A DNA stretch of 64,000 nucleotides from Euglena gracilis (lineage: Eukaryota > Euglenida > Euglenophyceae > Euglenales): assembly GCA_039621445.1 (NCBI GenBank), contig CP154957.1, positions 19,236,714-19,300,713 on the forward strand, read 5' to 3'. The translations under genes were made by a program, and so were the position numbers. The notes beneath the pieces were generated by a model. That model searched no databases, was not told where the DNA came from, and was given only the letters and a program-made list of their open reading frames with translations. Positions 12,901-23,421 of this stretch are shown in pieces. Within the stretch, counting starts at the first letter, position 1, and every line of letters begins with the position of its first letter.

Positions 12901-15900
12901 CACGCCCCTCACATGGCCATCACTCGACCTGTGTGATACAAAAAGAAAAAAGAAAAATGAAGTAAATGTCAAAAAATTACCATTTATTTGATTTGATTTG
13001 ATTTGCAATTTGCAATTTTTTATTTTTAATCACAACAACATGTCAGAACGAAATAAGGAGAGTTGGGGAGAGAGATTTGTACAGAGTTACACTCAATTTA
13101 GGGGAGTGGTACCCTCGTTGCAGCCACCCACGGCTTCAAGGTAGGAGCGAGAGAGCGCAGAATAAAATTTCGCCCAAAAACCTCAAGACATCCATCACAT
13201 TTCATTCGCATCCAACACAGTGCTGCATGCATAAAAATCATGTACCGACCGGGAGGGCCGGGGGAGATTGGGGTCGCTTCCACTCTTCCAAGAACCAGTG
13301 ACTCACTTTTACACCAGAAAACCACCCAGTCCAGGGGATGGGGGGTGATGCAAGAAAAATTGGTCACAGAGAAAAAGAAAAGCGACATTTTTTTTCTGGG
13401 ACCTCCACTTTTTTTCTCTGGCACCTCCTCTTTTTTCTCTCTGGCACATCTTTTTCTCTGGCACGTTGGGTGACTTTACTGATTTTCTGCTTCCCCCTCC
13501 ACGGGAGAGAGGGTTCCAGTCAATTACTCTAAAAAACCCCAGTTATCAGACACCCCCTCTGCCACAGTCCGTCGGGGACAAACCCTCAAATACAAGGAGG
13601 GACGCAACATGGACTCAAAACACACACACAACCACAAAAAAAACACAAAAAAACACAATAAATGCAAACAAAAATGCATATTCTTCTGAAAATTCCTGCA
13701 GGAGATCCCCCGGGATGAACACTTTTTGACTCAGAGAACTTCCACCTGTTTCGCTGAAACTTTTGTGCAACCATATTTTGATGTATTTTGATTAGATTTT
13801 GGGAATGTGCAAATTCTAAGGCTATGTAATTTTTTGCCAAAAAAAAATCCAAAAATTACAAGATTTGATAAAAAATACGTTTCAGAACAACTTTTCTCAA
13901 AGTCAAAAATCCCAGCAAAAATAAATGTCAGGGAAAAAAAAACGCAAAAGCCAAAAAACACAAATCTTGCAAAAACAACACAAATCTTTTTGAAATGCAC
14001 TTGAGGGGTTCTTAAGGACCCCTCCAGGAGGAGTGTCCCGTGGGCAAGCTGGAAAAAGGTGCTGGCTGGACCCCCCCCCCTGTGGTGAGTGATAGGGGGG
14101 GGATCCAGCCGGCAGGGAGCTGGCACCTGGGTTGGCATTTTTCAGCCAAAATTTGGAGGTGAAACCCCAAAAAACCCACCCAAAAATGCCATTCTTTTAC
14201 CACTTTTTCCAAAAAAAATTGGCACTTCGCACCGAATTTTTTTTCCAGTCTGGCCCGGCTTCGCTGGCGAAGCTGGGCTGGACCCGACTTAACTTCAGCA
14301 GACCCCGGGGGGGGCAGGTACTGGGTACCGCAGCCCGGCTGGGAGGTACTGGGTAGAAAAAGGTGCTGGCTGCCTTAAGAAAACGCATGCTCATGTTTTC
14401 ATCCCCCTCGGCAGGCACAAGGTCCCTGGCTTTCAAATGAGTAAATGAGTGGGATGTCAAGACCCTTAGAGGGGAGCTTATGTTTGAAGAGGCTTTATAT
14501 TTGGAGAGGCGTTATCTTTGGGTGGATAATACAACTTCTTATTTCCACCTTGTCAAAATTGCACATTTTGAGGGAAAACTAGGAGGTACACAAAATAGCA
14601 CCTGCGGGTTTACCATTTGCCCATAATATACACCTGGGGTGTATATTATTTGGGCATCCGACTTTGTGGGGGGTCACGTTTTATTATCTGGAGAAGTATA
14701 TTGTTTGGCAAATGTTTCAAACCCAAAATGACCTCCGCAAACAGTGCCCAAACAATATTCTCCCCCTGCCCTGCCGTACAGGGAAATCAAGCAACGCCGG
14801 AAATGTCCCTCCAAAAAAAAACAACTTTTTTAAAATAAAATGCCTCGCAATTGAAAGCAGTGAAAATTTGTAGACACCTTCGCCCTGAATGACACCTTCA
14901 GGGGGGATTTTTGATTGAGAGGATTTTGGGGGGGGAGCTATATTTAGGCGGCAAAATCCCCTGGCTTTATATTGGATTTTTATTGGGGGGGGGGGCTCTA
15001 TCGTTGGTGGGGGTTTTATGTAAGAGGGGGAGCTTCACTGACTCACCCCGCGACGTCTGCGATGTTCGGTGGCCGTTTCGTCATTGTTGTTGGGGCGGGG
15101 GGAGTGAGGCTACGCTATCCATAACCTTGCATTACCAAGAGGTCGAGCCGGAATGGTTCTAGAATCTGCAAGGTAATTTTTTGTCACATGTGCCCCCGCA
15201 TATATGTGTGCGCGCGCGTGCACACACACATGAACCCGCCAAAACAATCAAAGACATACAAAATAACACAGCACAGCACATAGGCACTCCCTTGGGCATG
15301 GCTCCTCCATGGCAATTCGCCACAGCTTCAGGGTGTGCCACGAGCTGCCATGCTGCTGCATTTTGTAGCCAGTTACAGGCAGAAACACGTCTCACTCGAA
15401 CGTTTTGGGAAAAGTCGAAAGGTTTAATAGGAGAGGCAGCACATTCTCCTTTGAACCGGCTGTTAAAAAAAAAAGATCATCAAAAGCTATTTGGGCAGTC
15501 CCAAAAGCAATATGCGGGGACAACACAAGACGATAAACACAATAAATGAAGATTACAAATAAAAAATAAACCAAAAATAAACCAAAAGGATAACATTAAA
15601 AGCAAATAAAAGAAAATAAACCAGGATTTAATTGCTGAGAATTATCACAACATCTTCCTTGATTTTCCATTGTCCTTTCACGTTGATCAATGGAATATTT
15701 GACATGGGTTTGAAGCCGCCACGTAGCCGTGGAGGCTGGCACCATTGTCTATACACATTTATACAAGTTGACCCCCTGGGAATGCTTAATGGTCCCCCCG
15801 AGGGGCCATCAAAATCCAGCTGCCACATATGTACATATGTATACAAATACATACATATGGCAGCAAGATTTTAGTTGCCCCCCTGGGGGCCAAGTAAAAT

Positions 15901-16171
15901 ATCCAGAGGCTTGGGTTCGGAGTTCGGCCTAAATTTAACTTTAACTTGTACACCCAACACCCGTCTATAAGTTAGGCCGAAATCCTGACCCTGACCTTAT
16001 TCCATCTATAACCCAAAATTTTTCGCGGACCCCCTTGGAGGTTTAACTTGCCCCCCCTCCCCGGGGGAGGCCAAATAAAATCTTGCTGCCATAAAGATGC
16101 ATATATATACATGTATAAATATGCAGGAATACATGCATGTATATATATGTCCATATACATACATATGTGTG

Positions 16172-16216
<45 letters not shown>

Positions 16217-16457
16217 ATATACCATTTGTCAAATGCTTTTTGCATTATTTCGGCCTGGTCACCCACTGCAAACAAGTTTGGCCGCAGGAAACGGCCGTGG
16301 CAATCATACTCAACACAGGGGACGTGGACGTGGTGGCGGAGGGTGCCGCGCTGTACATCGAACAGCGCAACGCGCTGGTCCAACAGGGAGACCACCACGA
16401 GGCGTTCGTCGGGGGACCAGTCGAACATTGTGATGTGACCAGGGCATCTTGCAAAGT

Positions 16458-16498
<41 letters not shown>

Positions 16499-19165
16499 TG
16501 CACGGTGTGTGTGGGTGTGGGTGGGTGTGCGTGTGCGTATGTGTGCGTGTGTGCGTGTGTGCGTGTGTGTGTGTGTGTGTGCCTGTGTGTATGCACACGT
16601 GTGCGTGCGTGTGTGCACATTTGTGGAAGTGAAGGTGAGGCAATGGGGAGCGAGGGATGCCCTAGGAGGAGCACAGGAAGCGGTGGCCAGGCCCTTGCTG
16701 CAGGGATGGGGGAAGCCAGGGGACAAGGTAGCCACGTGAGGAGGGAAAGTCAGAAATACCACCCCGGGCATGCGCCCCAAAAGTCCAAGGCTCCAGGCTT
16801 TTACGTCCTGTCTCAAACGGTGGTCGTTTGGGTGAGCAGGAAATCCCACACCGGAAAAAGCAAAGGAGAACCTGCATGGAACAGAACCAGGAACCAAACA
16901 AAAATAATATCCAAAAAAAACTGTAGAAGCGAAGAAGTCTACAACTCTAAAGATCTAAAGATTCTGCAAAAGATACCTGCATACAAGTGATTCCGAATGA
17001 AGCATAAGCCATTATGACACTGGCACGGGTTTTTGAGCCCACAGACCCCCGCACACGTGCACGCGGGCGCACGCGCGCGCACACACACAGATGCACACAT
17101 TAACCCACATGCACACGCACACACAACCCCCATGCACCCCCCATGCCACCCACACACCTGGAGACACAGTGCCTCATCATCCGGGGCGACCCGGCAGCGG
17201 CGTAGGGCGAACAACACCAGCAGGCCATCCCGCGTGGCGGCGCCAAGCCACCGGCCGCTGGGGCTCCACTGGCAGCCCCACACCTCGTCCTGGAATGGTG
17301 CCGCCACCCAGCGCCAGGGCAGTCCGGGAGGCAAGGCCAGAAACTGTTAATGCAAAACAAAACAAAAACTCGAAAAAATTTTGCTGCAAATTTTTTTCGA
17401 GTTTTTTTGTTTTGCCTAACAGTTTTGCAACAAATTTTTTTCATTTCCGGCCATTTTCGGGACCCCCGCCTACATAGCCCAAAATTTCATTTCGGCCATT
17501 TTTCGGCCATCTTTACTGTAGGAGCTTGCCAGCTACCCACCCCACCTCTCCCCCTCCTGGGGGGCTAACAAGAAGGCTTGGTATGCAGAGGTCGACCCCC
17601 CCACCCACCACCCACAGGGCATCGGAGCCCCGGATCGCCCTGGCCGCTGCAGCACGCCGTCCGGCAGCTGCCGGTTCAGCCGCAGCGCGTCCCGCCAGCT
17701 GGGGGCGACGGACTGGCCGGCCTGCAGTTGGGGGGGGGAGGGTTGTTTCTAACACTTGGGGCGGGGGAGGTCTGGCCCCCACGGTGGATTTGTTTGGCAA
17801 ACCCGGGGACGGAAGCAACGTCGTTGGTTCCTTTGAGCAATTGTTGCAAGGAATCACTTGCGCAGTTGCGCATGGACTGTTCCCGCTTTGACCCCCCCCC
17901 CCACTGGAGCGCTTGCCCAGGCCACGATTGAGCCCAGGCACCAAACGGAACCTCGCCCATGCGTAAATTGGCATGAATTGAAATTTCCCATTTGTTGTGT
18001 GTGTTTCAAGGATATCAGATATCAAAATATCAGAATTTTCATTTTTTTGTGTCCGAAGGTGGGGGTCTTTAGAAATTCTTCAAGAACTTTTTCACCGTCC
18101 CTTGGTACTTCATGCTGTCAGAGGAGTTATGGGGGGAGTCTGCTGCCCCCCCCCCCTTGGCTGGCCAGCAAAATAAAAAGGTTTGAGGGGTTAAAGGGGT
18201 GGAAGTATCAGGGGTGTGTTGTCTGGTAATGCTTCCCGAAAATTTAAAAAGTGTCTTGCGCAGGGGTGTTGGGTTGAAAGCCCAAAGGCTTCCTGAACTC
18301 CAGGGCAGATTTTTAAGGCGAGGCCGAACCCCACCCCGGGGGGGGGGGGGCTTATGATTGGGGAGGGGGTTCCAGAGTTGGTGGATGGGTTCGTGGTGCT
18401 GGACACCCTGGTGGGGTGGGGACGTGGGTGGTGCCCAAATGGTGCACAGTGCCCAAATAAGTGTCACACCCCCGAGGGCCCAAAAGTGAAATACAAAAAG
18501 TGCGCCGCCAAAAGCCAATTTTCAATGAAACGCCTTCGGGTAGAGCCCAAATAAGTGCAATACCCCTGAGGGTCCAAAGCTACGGTCCAATAATGTGTGC
18601 GACACTTAAATGGGGGGGTTTACCTCCATTCTCCCTGGCACGGCAACCACCCCGCCGCCCCAGCACGCCTGATGCACCACCGGGATGGGGGCGTCCAGCA
18701 ACGCCGGCGGCACCCGAAACGTCCGCTGGTACAGGCCCCGCCACAACACCCCATCCTGGTGTTGGATCCTGGCAGGGGCCGCCCCCCGCCCCACGTCGAG
18801 CCTCAACTGGGGGCAGGGGTGAGGGATGCACACCCCACAGGGTCAGCCTGGCACACACAGGAATCTGTGCGGCGTGACGGTCAGGGGGTGTGCTTTCATT
18901 TGGCCCCTGCGCTTGAAGCGGCCCCACACTTCTATTGGGGGGGGGGGGGGAGTGCCTTGAGGGATAGAGAGTGGGCCGGGCGGGCCCGGGAACAAGAGCG
19001 AAGCTAGGTTTGAACTCTGCCCCGGAAATTGGCGCCGCCCTAGCAGCCCGGCGAGCCCTGGCCCAGCGCCGCCCAGCGCTGGCTCAGCCGCAGGCAGCGG
19101 CCGAGCCCCTGGCCGTCGAGGAACGAGAGCACGTGCACCAGAACGTCGGGCGGGAGGGACTGCAT
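3877..19165 (-). CDS. F-box/WD40-repeat protein (substrate receptor of an SCF ubiquitin ligase, by inference)
   Basis: Twelve exons placed. Exon 1 starts at ATG (19165) and reads [20 protein letters not shown], then [14 protein letters not shown]: an F-box at the extreme N-terminus. Exon 2 completes it with [15 protein letters not shown]40 blades follow: [72 protein letters not shown] and [27 protein letters not shown]. The stop codon follows LPLD at 3877-3879. Most joins preserve frame and restore WD40 spacing. F-box proteins bind Skp1 and their WD40 propeller captures the substrate; this is known for the family and inferred here. The layout resembles FBXW5-type proteins, but blade-level orthology was not tested. 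The 11.3-6.9 kb stretch is incompletely resolved. Introns mix GT-AG (4 resolved) and nonconventional (4 resolved) types. Confidence 0.8.
4029..4112. repeat. (CCACG/CCACA)n tandem repeat
   Basis: Imperfect pentanucleotide array, ACGCCACGCC and ACACCACACC units, between the last two exons of the F-box/WD40 gene. Confidence 0.8.
4628..4697 (-). CDS. F-box/WD40 gene, WD40 blade exon
   Basis: Reads [20 protein letters not shown] then WHP, the GH...V..V.WHP strand of a blade. Joins the last exon through a GGG(+4)/CCC(-8) nonconventional intron in phase 1. Confidence 0.8.
4814..5083. mobile_element. TIR element (AGGCTTCTTTTTAAG family), intact 8-bp TSD
   Basis: 270 bp. Ends CAGGCTTCTTTTTAAG and CTTAAAAAGAAGCCTG are perfect inverted repeats, flanked by direct repeats TGCCGGAT (4806-4813 and 5084-5091). 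No coding capacity; GC-rich poly-C/G blocks and an internal TTCGCACCGAAAA hairpin arm. Lies in an F-box/WD40 intron. Same family as 45691-46140. Confidence 0.85.
5590..5695. repeat. (AAT/ACT)n trinucleotide array
   Basis: Runs of AATAATACT/AATAACACT units in an F-box/WD40 intron. Frames through it read Asn/Thr or Ile/Leu repeats, which should not be taken as protein. Confidence 0.85.
5789..5857 (-). CDS. F-box/WD40 gene, WD40 blade exon
   Basis: 23 codons: [20 protein letters not shown] then FHL. Its donor side is a textbook nonconventional junction: GGG then CAGGGG at +4, paired to a CCCTG whose CTG is at -8, joining to [12 protein letters not shown] in frame. Confidence 0.8.
6396..6454 (-). 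CDS. F-box/WD40 gene, blade start exon
   Basis: After CTGCAG it reads [19 protein letters not shown], the GH motif that opens a WD40 blade. The 3' junction falls in a CCCCGGCCCC tract and is not resolved to the base; the join gives [16 protein letters not shown]. Confidence 0.75.
6594..6652. repeat. (TA)n microsatellite
   Basis: Alternating TA tract with short TATTATA interruptions, intronic. Confidence 0.9.
6852..6942 (-). CDS. F-box/WD40 gene, WD40 blade exon
   Basis: Reads [20 protein letters not shown] then [10 protein letters not shown], a blade ending in the LWN..TG motif. Phase-1 GTGTGC donor. The GT-AG join to the next exon gives [18 protein letters not shown], the expected spacing. 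Confidence 0.8.
10530..10720 (-). other. GC-rich, Pro/Ala-coding block inside the F-box/WD40 gene
   Basis: All three minus frames are open and proline/alanine-rich. It could hold the exon missing between exon 7 and the 6.9 kb exon, or be GC-rich intron. No WD40 core was recognised. Confidence 0.25.
11313..11346 (-). CDS. F-box/WD40 gene, candidate small exon 7
   Basis: A 34-nt exon between a CCCACAG acceptor and a perfect GTAAGT donor. In phase it reads [11 protein letters not shown], giving ..[16 protein letters not shown]. Supported by splice sites and phase only. The next exon in phase was not found. Confidence 0.4.
12088..12529. mobile_element. TIR element (GGGTTCGATATAAGGA family), intact 8-bp TSD
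   Basis: Starts CAGGGTTCGATATAAGG and ends CCTTATATCGAACCCTG, flanked by ATAACGAC on both sides (12080-12087, 12530-12537). The interior has poly-C/G blocks and a GCGCGAAGCGCC palindrome. It sits inside an older repeat marked by AACGACCC motifs (about 11620-12545), so it is a nested insertion. Diverged relatives at 22807-23421 and about 51620-51985. Confidence 0.8.
12720..12819 (-). CDS. F-box/WD40 gene, exon 6
   Basis: After a TTAGCAG acceptor it reads [20 protein letters not shown] then [13 protein letters not shown]. Ends in phase 1 at a GTGAAC donor. Probably part of a propeller blade, without a diagnostic WD motif. Frame and phase agree with exon 5. Confidence 0.65.
14003..14386. mobile_element. 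TIR element (GGGTTTTCTTAAG family), diverged
   Basis: Ends GAGGGGTTCTTAAGG and CCTTAAGAAAACGC are near-inverted repeats. Flanks ATGCACTT/ATGCTCAT match at 6 of 8 positions. The interior carries the GGTGCTGGCTGGACCCC phrase of the family. Intronic. Confidence 0.55.
16267..16434 (-). CDS. F-box/WD40 gene, exon 5: WD40 blade
   Basis: 56 codons: [20 protein letters not shown], then [10 protein letters not shown] and a further strand. Ends at a GTGGGT donor in phase 0, joining exon 6 by GT-AG. A GT microsatellite begins just upstream. Confidence 0.8.
16460..16624. repeat. (GT)n microsatellite, imperfect
   Basis: GT repeats with GC and GGGT interruptions directly upstream (gene sense) of the exon at 16267-16434. 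A shorter GT/TA tract lies at 16170-16216. Confidence 0.9.
17164..17309 (-). CDS. F-box/WD40 gene, exon 4: WD40 blade
   Basis: Reads [20 protein letters not shown], then [17 protein letters not shown] and DDEALC, a complete blade core. Flanked on both sides by nonconventional introns; the downstream one joins ...DDEALC to [12 protein letters not shown] in frame. Confidence 0.8.
17646..17721 (-). CDS. F-box/WD40 gene, exon 3
   Basis: After a CTGCAG acceptor it reads [20 protein letters not shown] then DGVLQ. The [12 protein letters not shown] block is typical of the linker after an F-box. The 3' junction is nonconventional (CAG at +4, CTG at -8) and gives [18 protein letters not shown] in exon 4. 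Confidence 0.75.
18624..18806 (-). CDS. F-box/WD40 gene, exon 2
   Basis: 61 codons reading [14 protein letters not shown], then [29 protein letters not shown] is the end of the F-box. Ends phase 0 at a GTAAAC donor, joining exon 3 by a GT-AG intron. Confidence 0.75.
19064..19165 (-). CDS. F-box/WD40 gene, exon 1: F-box
   Basis: Start ATG at 19165, then [15 protein letters not shown] and [11 protein letters not shown], the canonical LP.DVL..VLSFLD...L..C..LS.RW F-box core. The 3' junction (CTGGGCCAGGG) is not resolved to the base; a nonconventional junction is one nucleotide off the usual geometry. Confidence 0.8.
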
Positions 19166-21005
19166 GGGCCGGGGGGAGGCCGGCCTGGGGACGAGAGGGG
19201 CAACGGCTCAAAGGCGTGCGTGGTGGGAGGGATGGCTCTGGAGGTGCTTGGAGGACCCAGGGCAAGGGGAGGGACGGGTCAGCACCCACCCCCTGGAAGG
19301 GGGGGGATTCGATTTTCGGGTTTTTTGGGGATTTTTGGGTGTTTTAGGCGCGGAAGTGTTCAGGTGCTTTGCTCCGAAAATAGAGGAAACCCCCTCTCGG
19401 GACCACTCTGCCCCGAGTGAAAACATAAGTCTGCTGGCGCGAAGCGCTGGGGAAGGGGAAGGGGAAAATTTGGGTCCTAGACCCCTCCCCTCCCGGCTCG
19501 GAGGTCCCCTGGACCCCCCCTCCCCTCCCCCTGTACAAAACCCAACGCTCACTTAATACCCTGCCCATCCCACCCACCCATCCACCCAAACAGGAGAAGA
19601 TCAGGGAGAGTTGGGGCGGGGTTATCAACCCATTAAGAAAAACCTACCTGGAAGATTGCAGGTGGGTTGATGAGCAGGTTTCTTACGCAGGGACGTTCGT
19701 GGGTTTGGATGTTGTGGACATCACCATTGCTTACCGACCTGGGGGTCACTTCCCACTTTGGAAAAACCAGTCACTTGTCAAAACCCAGTCACCCACTCCC
19801 CCCCCCCGGGGGGGTCAGTCACTTTGGCCACTTAGGCCAAATTGGCCCTTAAATCGATGGATTTTTGGCCAAAACCCACCTGCACCATAAGTTCCCTCAA
19901 CCGTTGCATTCAACATCTATTCCATGGGTCTCCTTGAGCACCTGGGGGGAGTCCAGTCGTCTGGCTGGAACAAAGGTGCTGGCTGGACGGATGGGTCCGG
20001 GGGGGGGGGGGGTCCAGCCATCTGAAAATAGGGAGAAATCCAAATCCAGCTGGGTTGGGGCATTTCAGCCAGAATATTGAGGAGAAACCCAAAAGAAACC
20101 CTCAAAATGCTATTTTGGGAAATTTTGACCCCCCCCCTTTTCCAAAAAAAAAAAGTGCAGCGCCAAAAGTGCAGCGCCTCAACTTTATTTCAGTGGACCC
20201 GAAGGGTGCGGTCTGGCTGGGAGCCGGAGGCTGGCTGGACCCCCCCCCCCCCCGGAAGATGGGGTCCTCCAGCTCAAGAAAACCGCTGAGCGGTTCATTC
20301 AGGCGGAAAAAGAGGCTGGCTTGGGTTGCCCTCGACAAGCCTTTGCTTTACGACCGGGAACTGGCTGGGGTTTCCACTGGCAGCAGTTGAACAGTCACTA
20401 GCGACGCCCAGCGTCTCGGGTTAGCATTGTGGTAGACGCTTTGAGATTCTAATGTGTTTCCTCCTGGGTTATTACATATAATACAATAATCATCAATGGT
20501 GGTCCCTCATTGGTCAATGAAGGTGGAGTGGTGGAGCTTCCTCCTGCCGCTGCTTTTTCTGGTTTTGCGTGAACGCCTGGACCCAAATGCCGATCAGCAT
20601 TTCCTTATTGTCATCAAAAAGAGGACATCCCACCTAATTCGCTCTTCTCACCACCATTCTTCAGGGTATATCTCACATCGAGCTCGTTCTGCAGCTGAAT
20701 GCACACCATCCTACAGGGAGGTCCTTTTTTATAAAGCCTTTGTGCGGTTTTTGTGTCGGAGAGGCAGACTTATTCAGCAGGGTGCTTTCAATTGTAACCC
20801 AATCTCAGTTTTTTTTACCAACTTGTTTCTGGCCGATTCAACAGGTCATCCCAATTATTGACTCAGTAATGAACCCAGGGTTAATATTTCTGAACCCCAC
20901 CCGGCCCAGCCTTCCATCAGGGAGTGGCCATTCGCAACCTTCAACCCATCTACACCCAAAGCCCCCATAAATTTTCAATGAATAATGTCAACGCCAAAAC
21001 CCAGC

Positions 21006-21440
21006 CAGGGGTTTTCTAATAACCCCCGGGGGGTCCCCCAGCCCAGCTGGAAAAAGGTGCTGGCTGGACCCCTCCCCACAGGGTGGTCCAGGGGTGGTGG
21101 GGGTCCAGGGGGGGGGGGGGCTCGGCCGGCTGGGAGCTGGACCCAGCAGGTACCAAAAAATGCCCCCAAAAAGCCCAAATCCGGCTGGGTTGGCATTTTC
21201 AGCCAAAATACGAGTTGAAGACCCCCCAAAAAAACACACAAAAATGTCATTTTTCACCATTTTGACCCCCTTTTTCAAAAAAATTTCGGCCCTTCGTGCT
21301 GAAAACTTTTTTCGGTCCAGCGGCTGGCCTGAAGTCCATGGGGGGGTCCGCAGCCCGGCTGGGAGGTGCTGGCTGGAAAAAAGGTGCTGGCTGGCTGGAC
21401 ACCAGGGGAGCAGGGTTCCCTCCGGCTTAAGAAAACCCTG
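21006..21440. mobile_element. TIR element (CAGGGGTTTTC family), perfect 8-bp TSD
   Basis: Starts CAGGGGTTTTCTAATAACC, ends GGCTTAAGAAAACCCTG, flanked by perfect AACCCAGC repeats (20998-21005, 21441-21448). Non-coding, with repeated CTGGCTGGACCCC phrases. Intergenic, so it shows that the family also moves outside genes. Confidence 0.85.
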
Positions 21441-22806
21441 AACCCAGCGAGCAGATTGCAGCACAAAACAGACAGAACGCAGCAGTGTAGTATAAGTTCA
21501 GCTTAAAGCCTACGCACAAGGGGTGACCCGGGGACTTTTTGTCTGGTTTTGCATCACTTGGTCATGAGGGGAGGCAATTCCTCCTCTCAGGGAGAGAGGG
21601 AGGAGGGGAAAAGGGACTGTTGCCAAGCTTTTCTGCCGCAGAAGACGCAGATGGGTGCGGGGAGTATGGCACTACATGGCTGTGACCCTGTCTCTTCGGG
21701 GGGAGGTTGTGACTTCGCACTGCGGGGGGGGGGGGGTGACTTCCCAATTTTGGTGGAGGGGAGGGTTGTGACTTGACACTTCAGAGGGGAGGGGATCCAC
21801 CCCATACGGCACAGCATGGTGCACCTTCAACAACAACAATCGCAGCATTTCTATCGCTATAATACAAACACCACAAATGAGTACATTTGATAATAAAAAA
21901 AAATCAAGACACTCCTTACCACGTCACTGGCGCAGCCAAGGGATGCTTCAACGTCCCCTACAAATGCCGTCAGGTGTCCGTCAATGAAAGGCCCCCGGGA
22001 CGTCGCAAAGCAACCAAGAGGGCAGGGGGAAGGGAGGGGGGCAGACATGGAGAGGCCCTGGGAGACCGCCGGTGCACTGAGCACCAGGCAGCCACCTGCA
22101 GACGGCGACAGGACGGCCCATCCACCGGAGGAACCACCCCGGAGGAGGGGCAGGGGGGGAACACAAAAACTTGACAAAAAACACAAAAAACAAACAAACA
22201 CAGGGATGTCAAAACGAACTTCAATTTTGGGTGAAGGAAGGGCAAAAAAAAAATTTGGGACGATTTTGGGAACATGACGATTCAAAAAAATATGCATTTG
22301 AGGGGAAAAATCGAAAATGAAAAAAAAACTTTGACAAAAAAGTTTTTGTTTGCTCTTTTCAGGAAATTGGGTCCATAAAATGGAAGTTTCCCGTTGAAAA
22401 ACATTTCCCCACAGAAATTGGAAAACACTTGGGGGGGGGACCGAAAAAAAAAACGGGGAAAACATGAATTGAAAATGAAAGACAAAAAAAACGTGTGTTT
22501 GCCCCCCCCCCTGGAAAGAGGATTTGGGCTGAGCTAGCTGCCGGTTGCTTCTGTTGGTCTGGATGGGTTCAGTTCTAACCGCAGCCCTAACATTAATCCA
22601 AACAATAACGTAACCCTGACCGTAAAAAAAACCATGGGTGTGGCAGAGACAGTGGTCTCTGCCCACTGTGGTCTCTGCTAAGGACTGGATGAAAACCCTG
22701 AATTGGCTCCTGCTTCGGGCCTATGGCCCACCCGCCTCGTGGGGGGGGGGGGCTCTGACCAACAGGGCAAGCTCAAGCAAACCGCCTCGGCTGCCGCTGC
22801 CCCCAT

Positions 22807-23421
22807 CAGGGTTCGATACAGGGGAGATAGGGTGGTCCGGGCCCCCCCATGGACAATGGAGAGGGGGGCACCTCCACCTGAACGTGGCGCGGCAAAGCGA
22901 CCAATTCCTGGCCCCCAGCAGCTCCAAATTTTCCGAGATAAGCCAAAAAATGTCATTTGGGGGTGGGGGGCTTTTCGAGCAAAAATATCCAAAATGCCAA
23001 CTGCCAGAAAGAAAAAGTGGGCTTGTAACCCCCCGAAAAAGTGCATGGGTGCGCACATTTTAAGGACGTCGTTTCGGACCCCAAGTGAGTATGTGTCAAA
23101 TTTGGGTTTGGACGAGAAGTATTGGGTCTGAGAAGGACAGTTCTGAGAATTGTGTGTGCTTTCTGACCTGAGATGTGACAGTGATTTCTCCTTTGGGGGG
23201 TGCACACTTTTTAGGGAGGTAGTTTCTGACCCTTGCGCGATAATTAGGGTACTTCGCACAATTAGGGCACTGCGCACTTATTAGGGGGGTTATTAAGAGG
23301 GGTCCCTGGGTGCCCCCCCTTGGTCGGTTTAGACCCCCAAGCAAGTGAGGGTCTGGACGCCCTCAATGGGGGGGTGAGAACCTCCCACCAACTCCGGATG
23401 CCATCCCTGTATGGAACCCTG
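22807..23421. mobile_element. TIR element (GGGTTCGATA family), diverged
   Basis: Starts CAGGGTTCGATACAGG and ends CCTGTATGGAACCCTG. Flanks GCCCCCAT/ACCCCCTC match at 5 of 8 positions. Longer than its 12-kb relative, probably through internal insertion. Confidence 0.55.

Noticed and set aside
20496-20861. 121-residue plus-strand open frame in the intergenic region
   Set aside because: No recognisable motif, mixed codon use unlike the real exons, and no splice or start context; likely chance.
21857-22666. 269-residue minus-strand open frame
   Set aside because: Phe/Pro/Ser-rich low-complexity composition from A-rich and C-rich tracts; no domain recognised.
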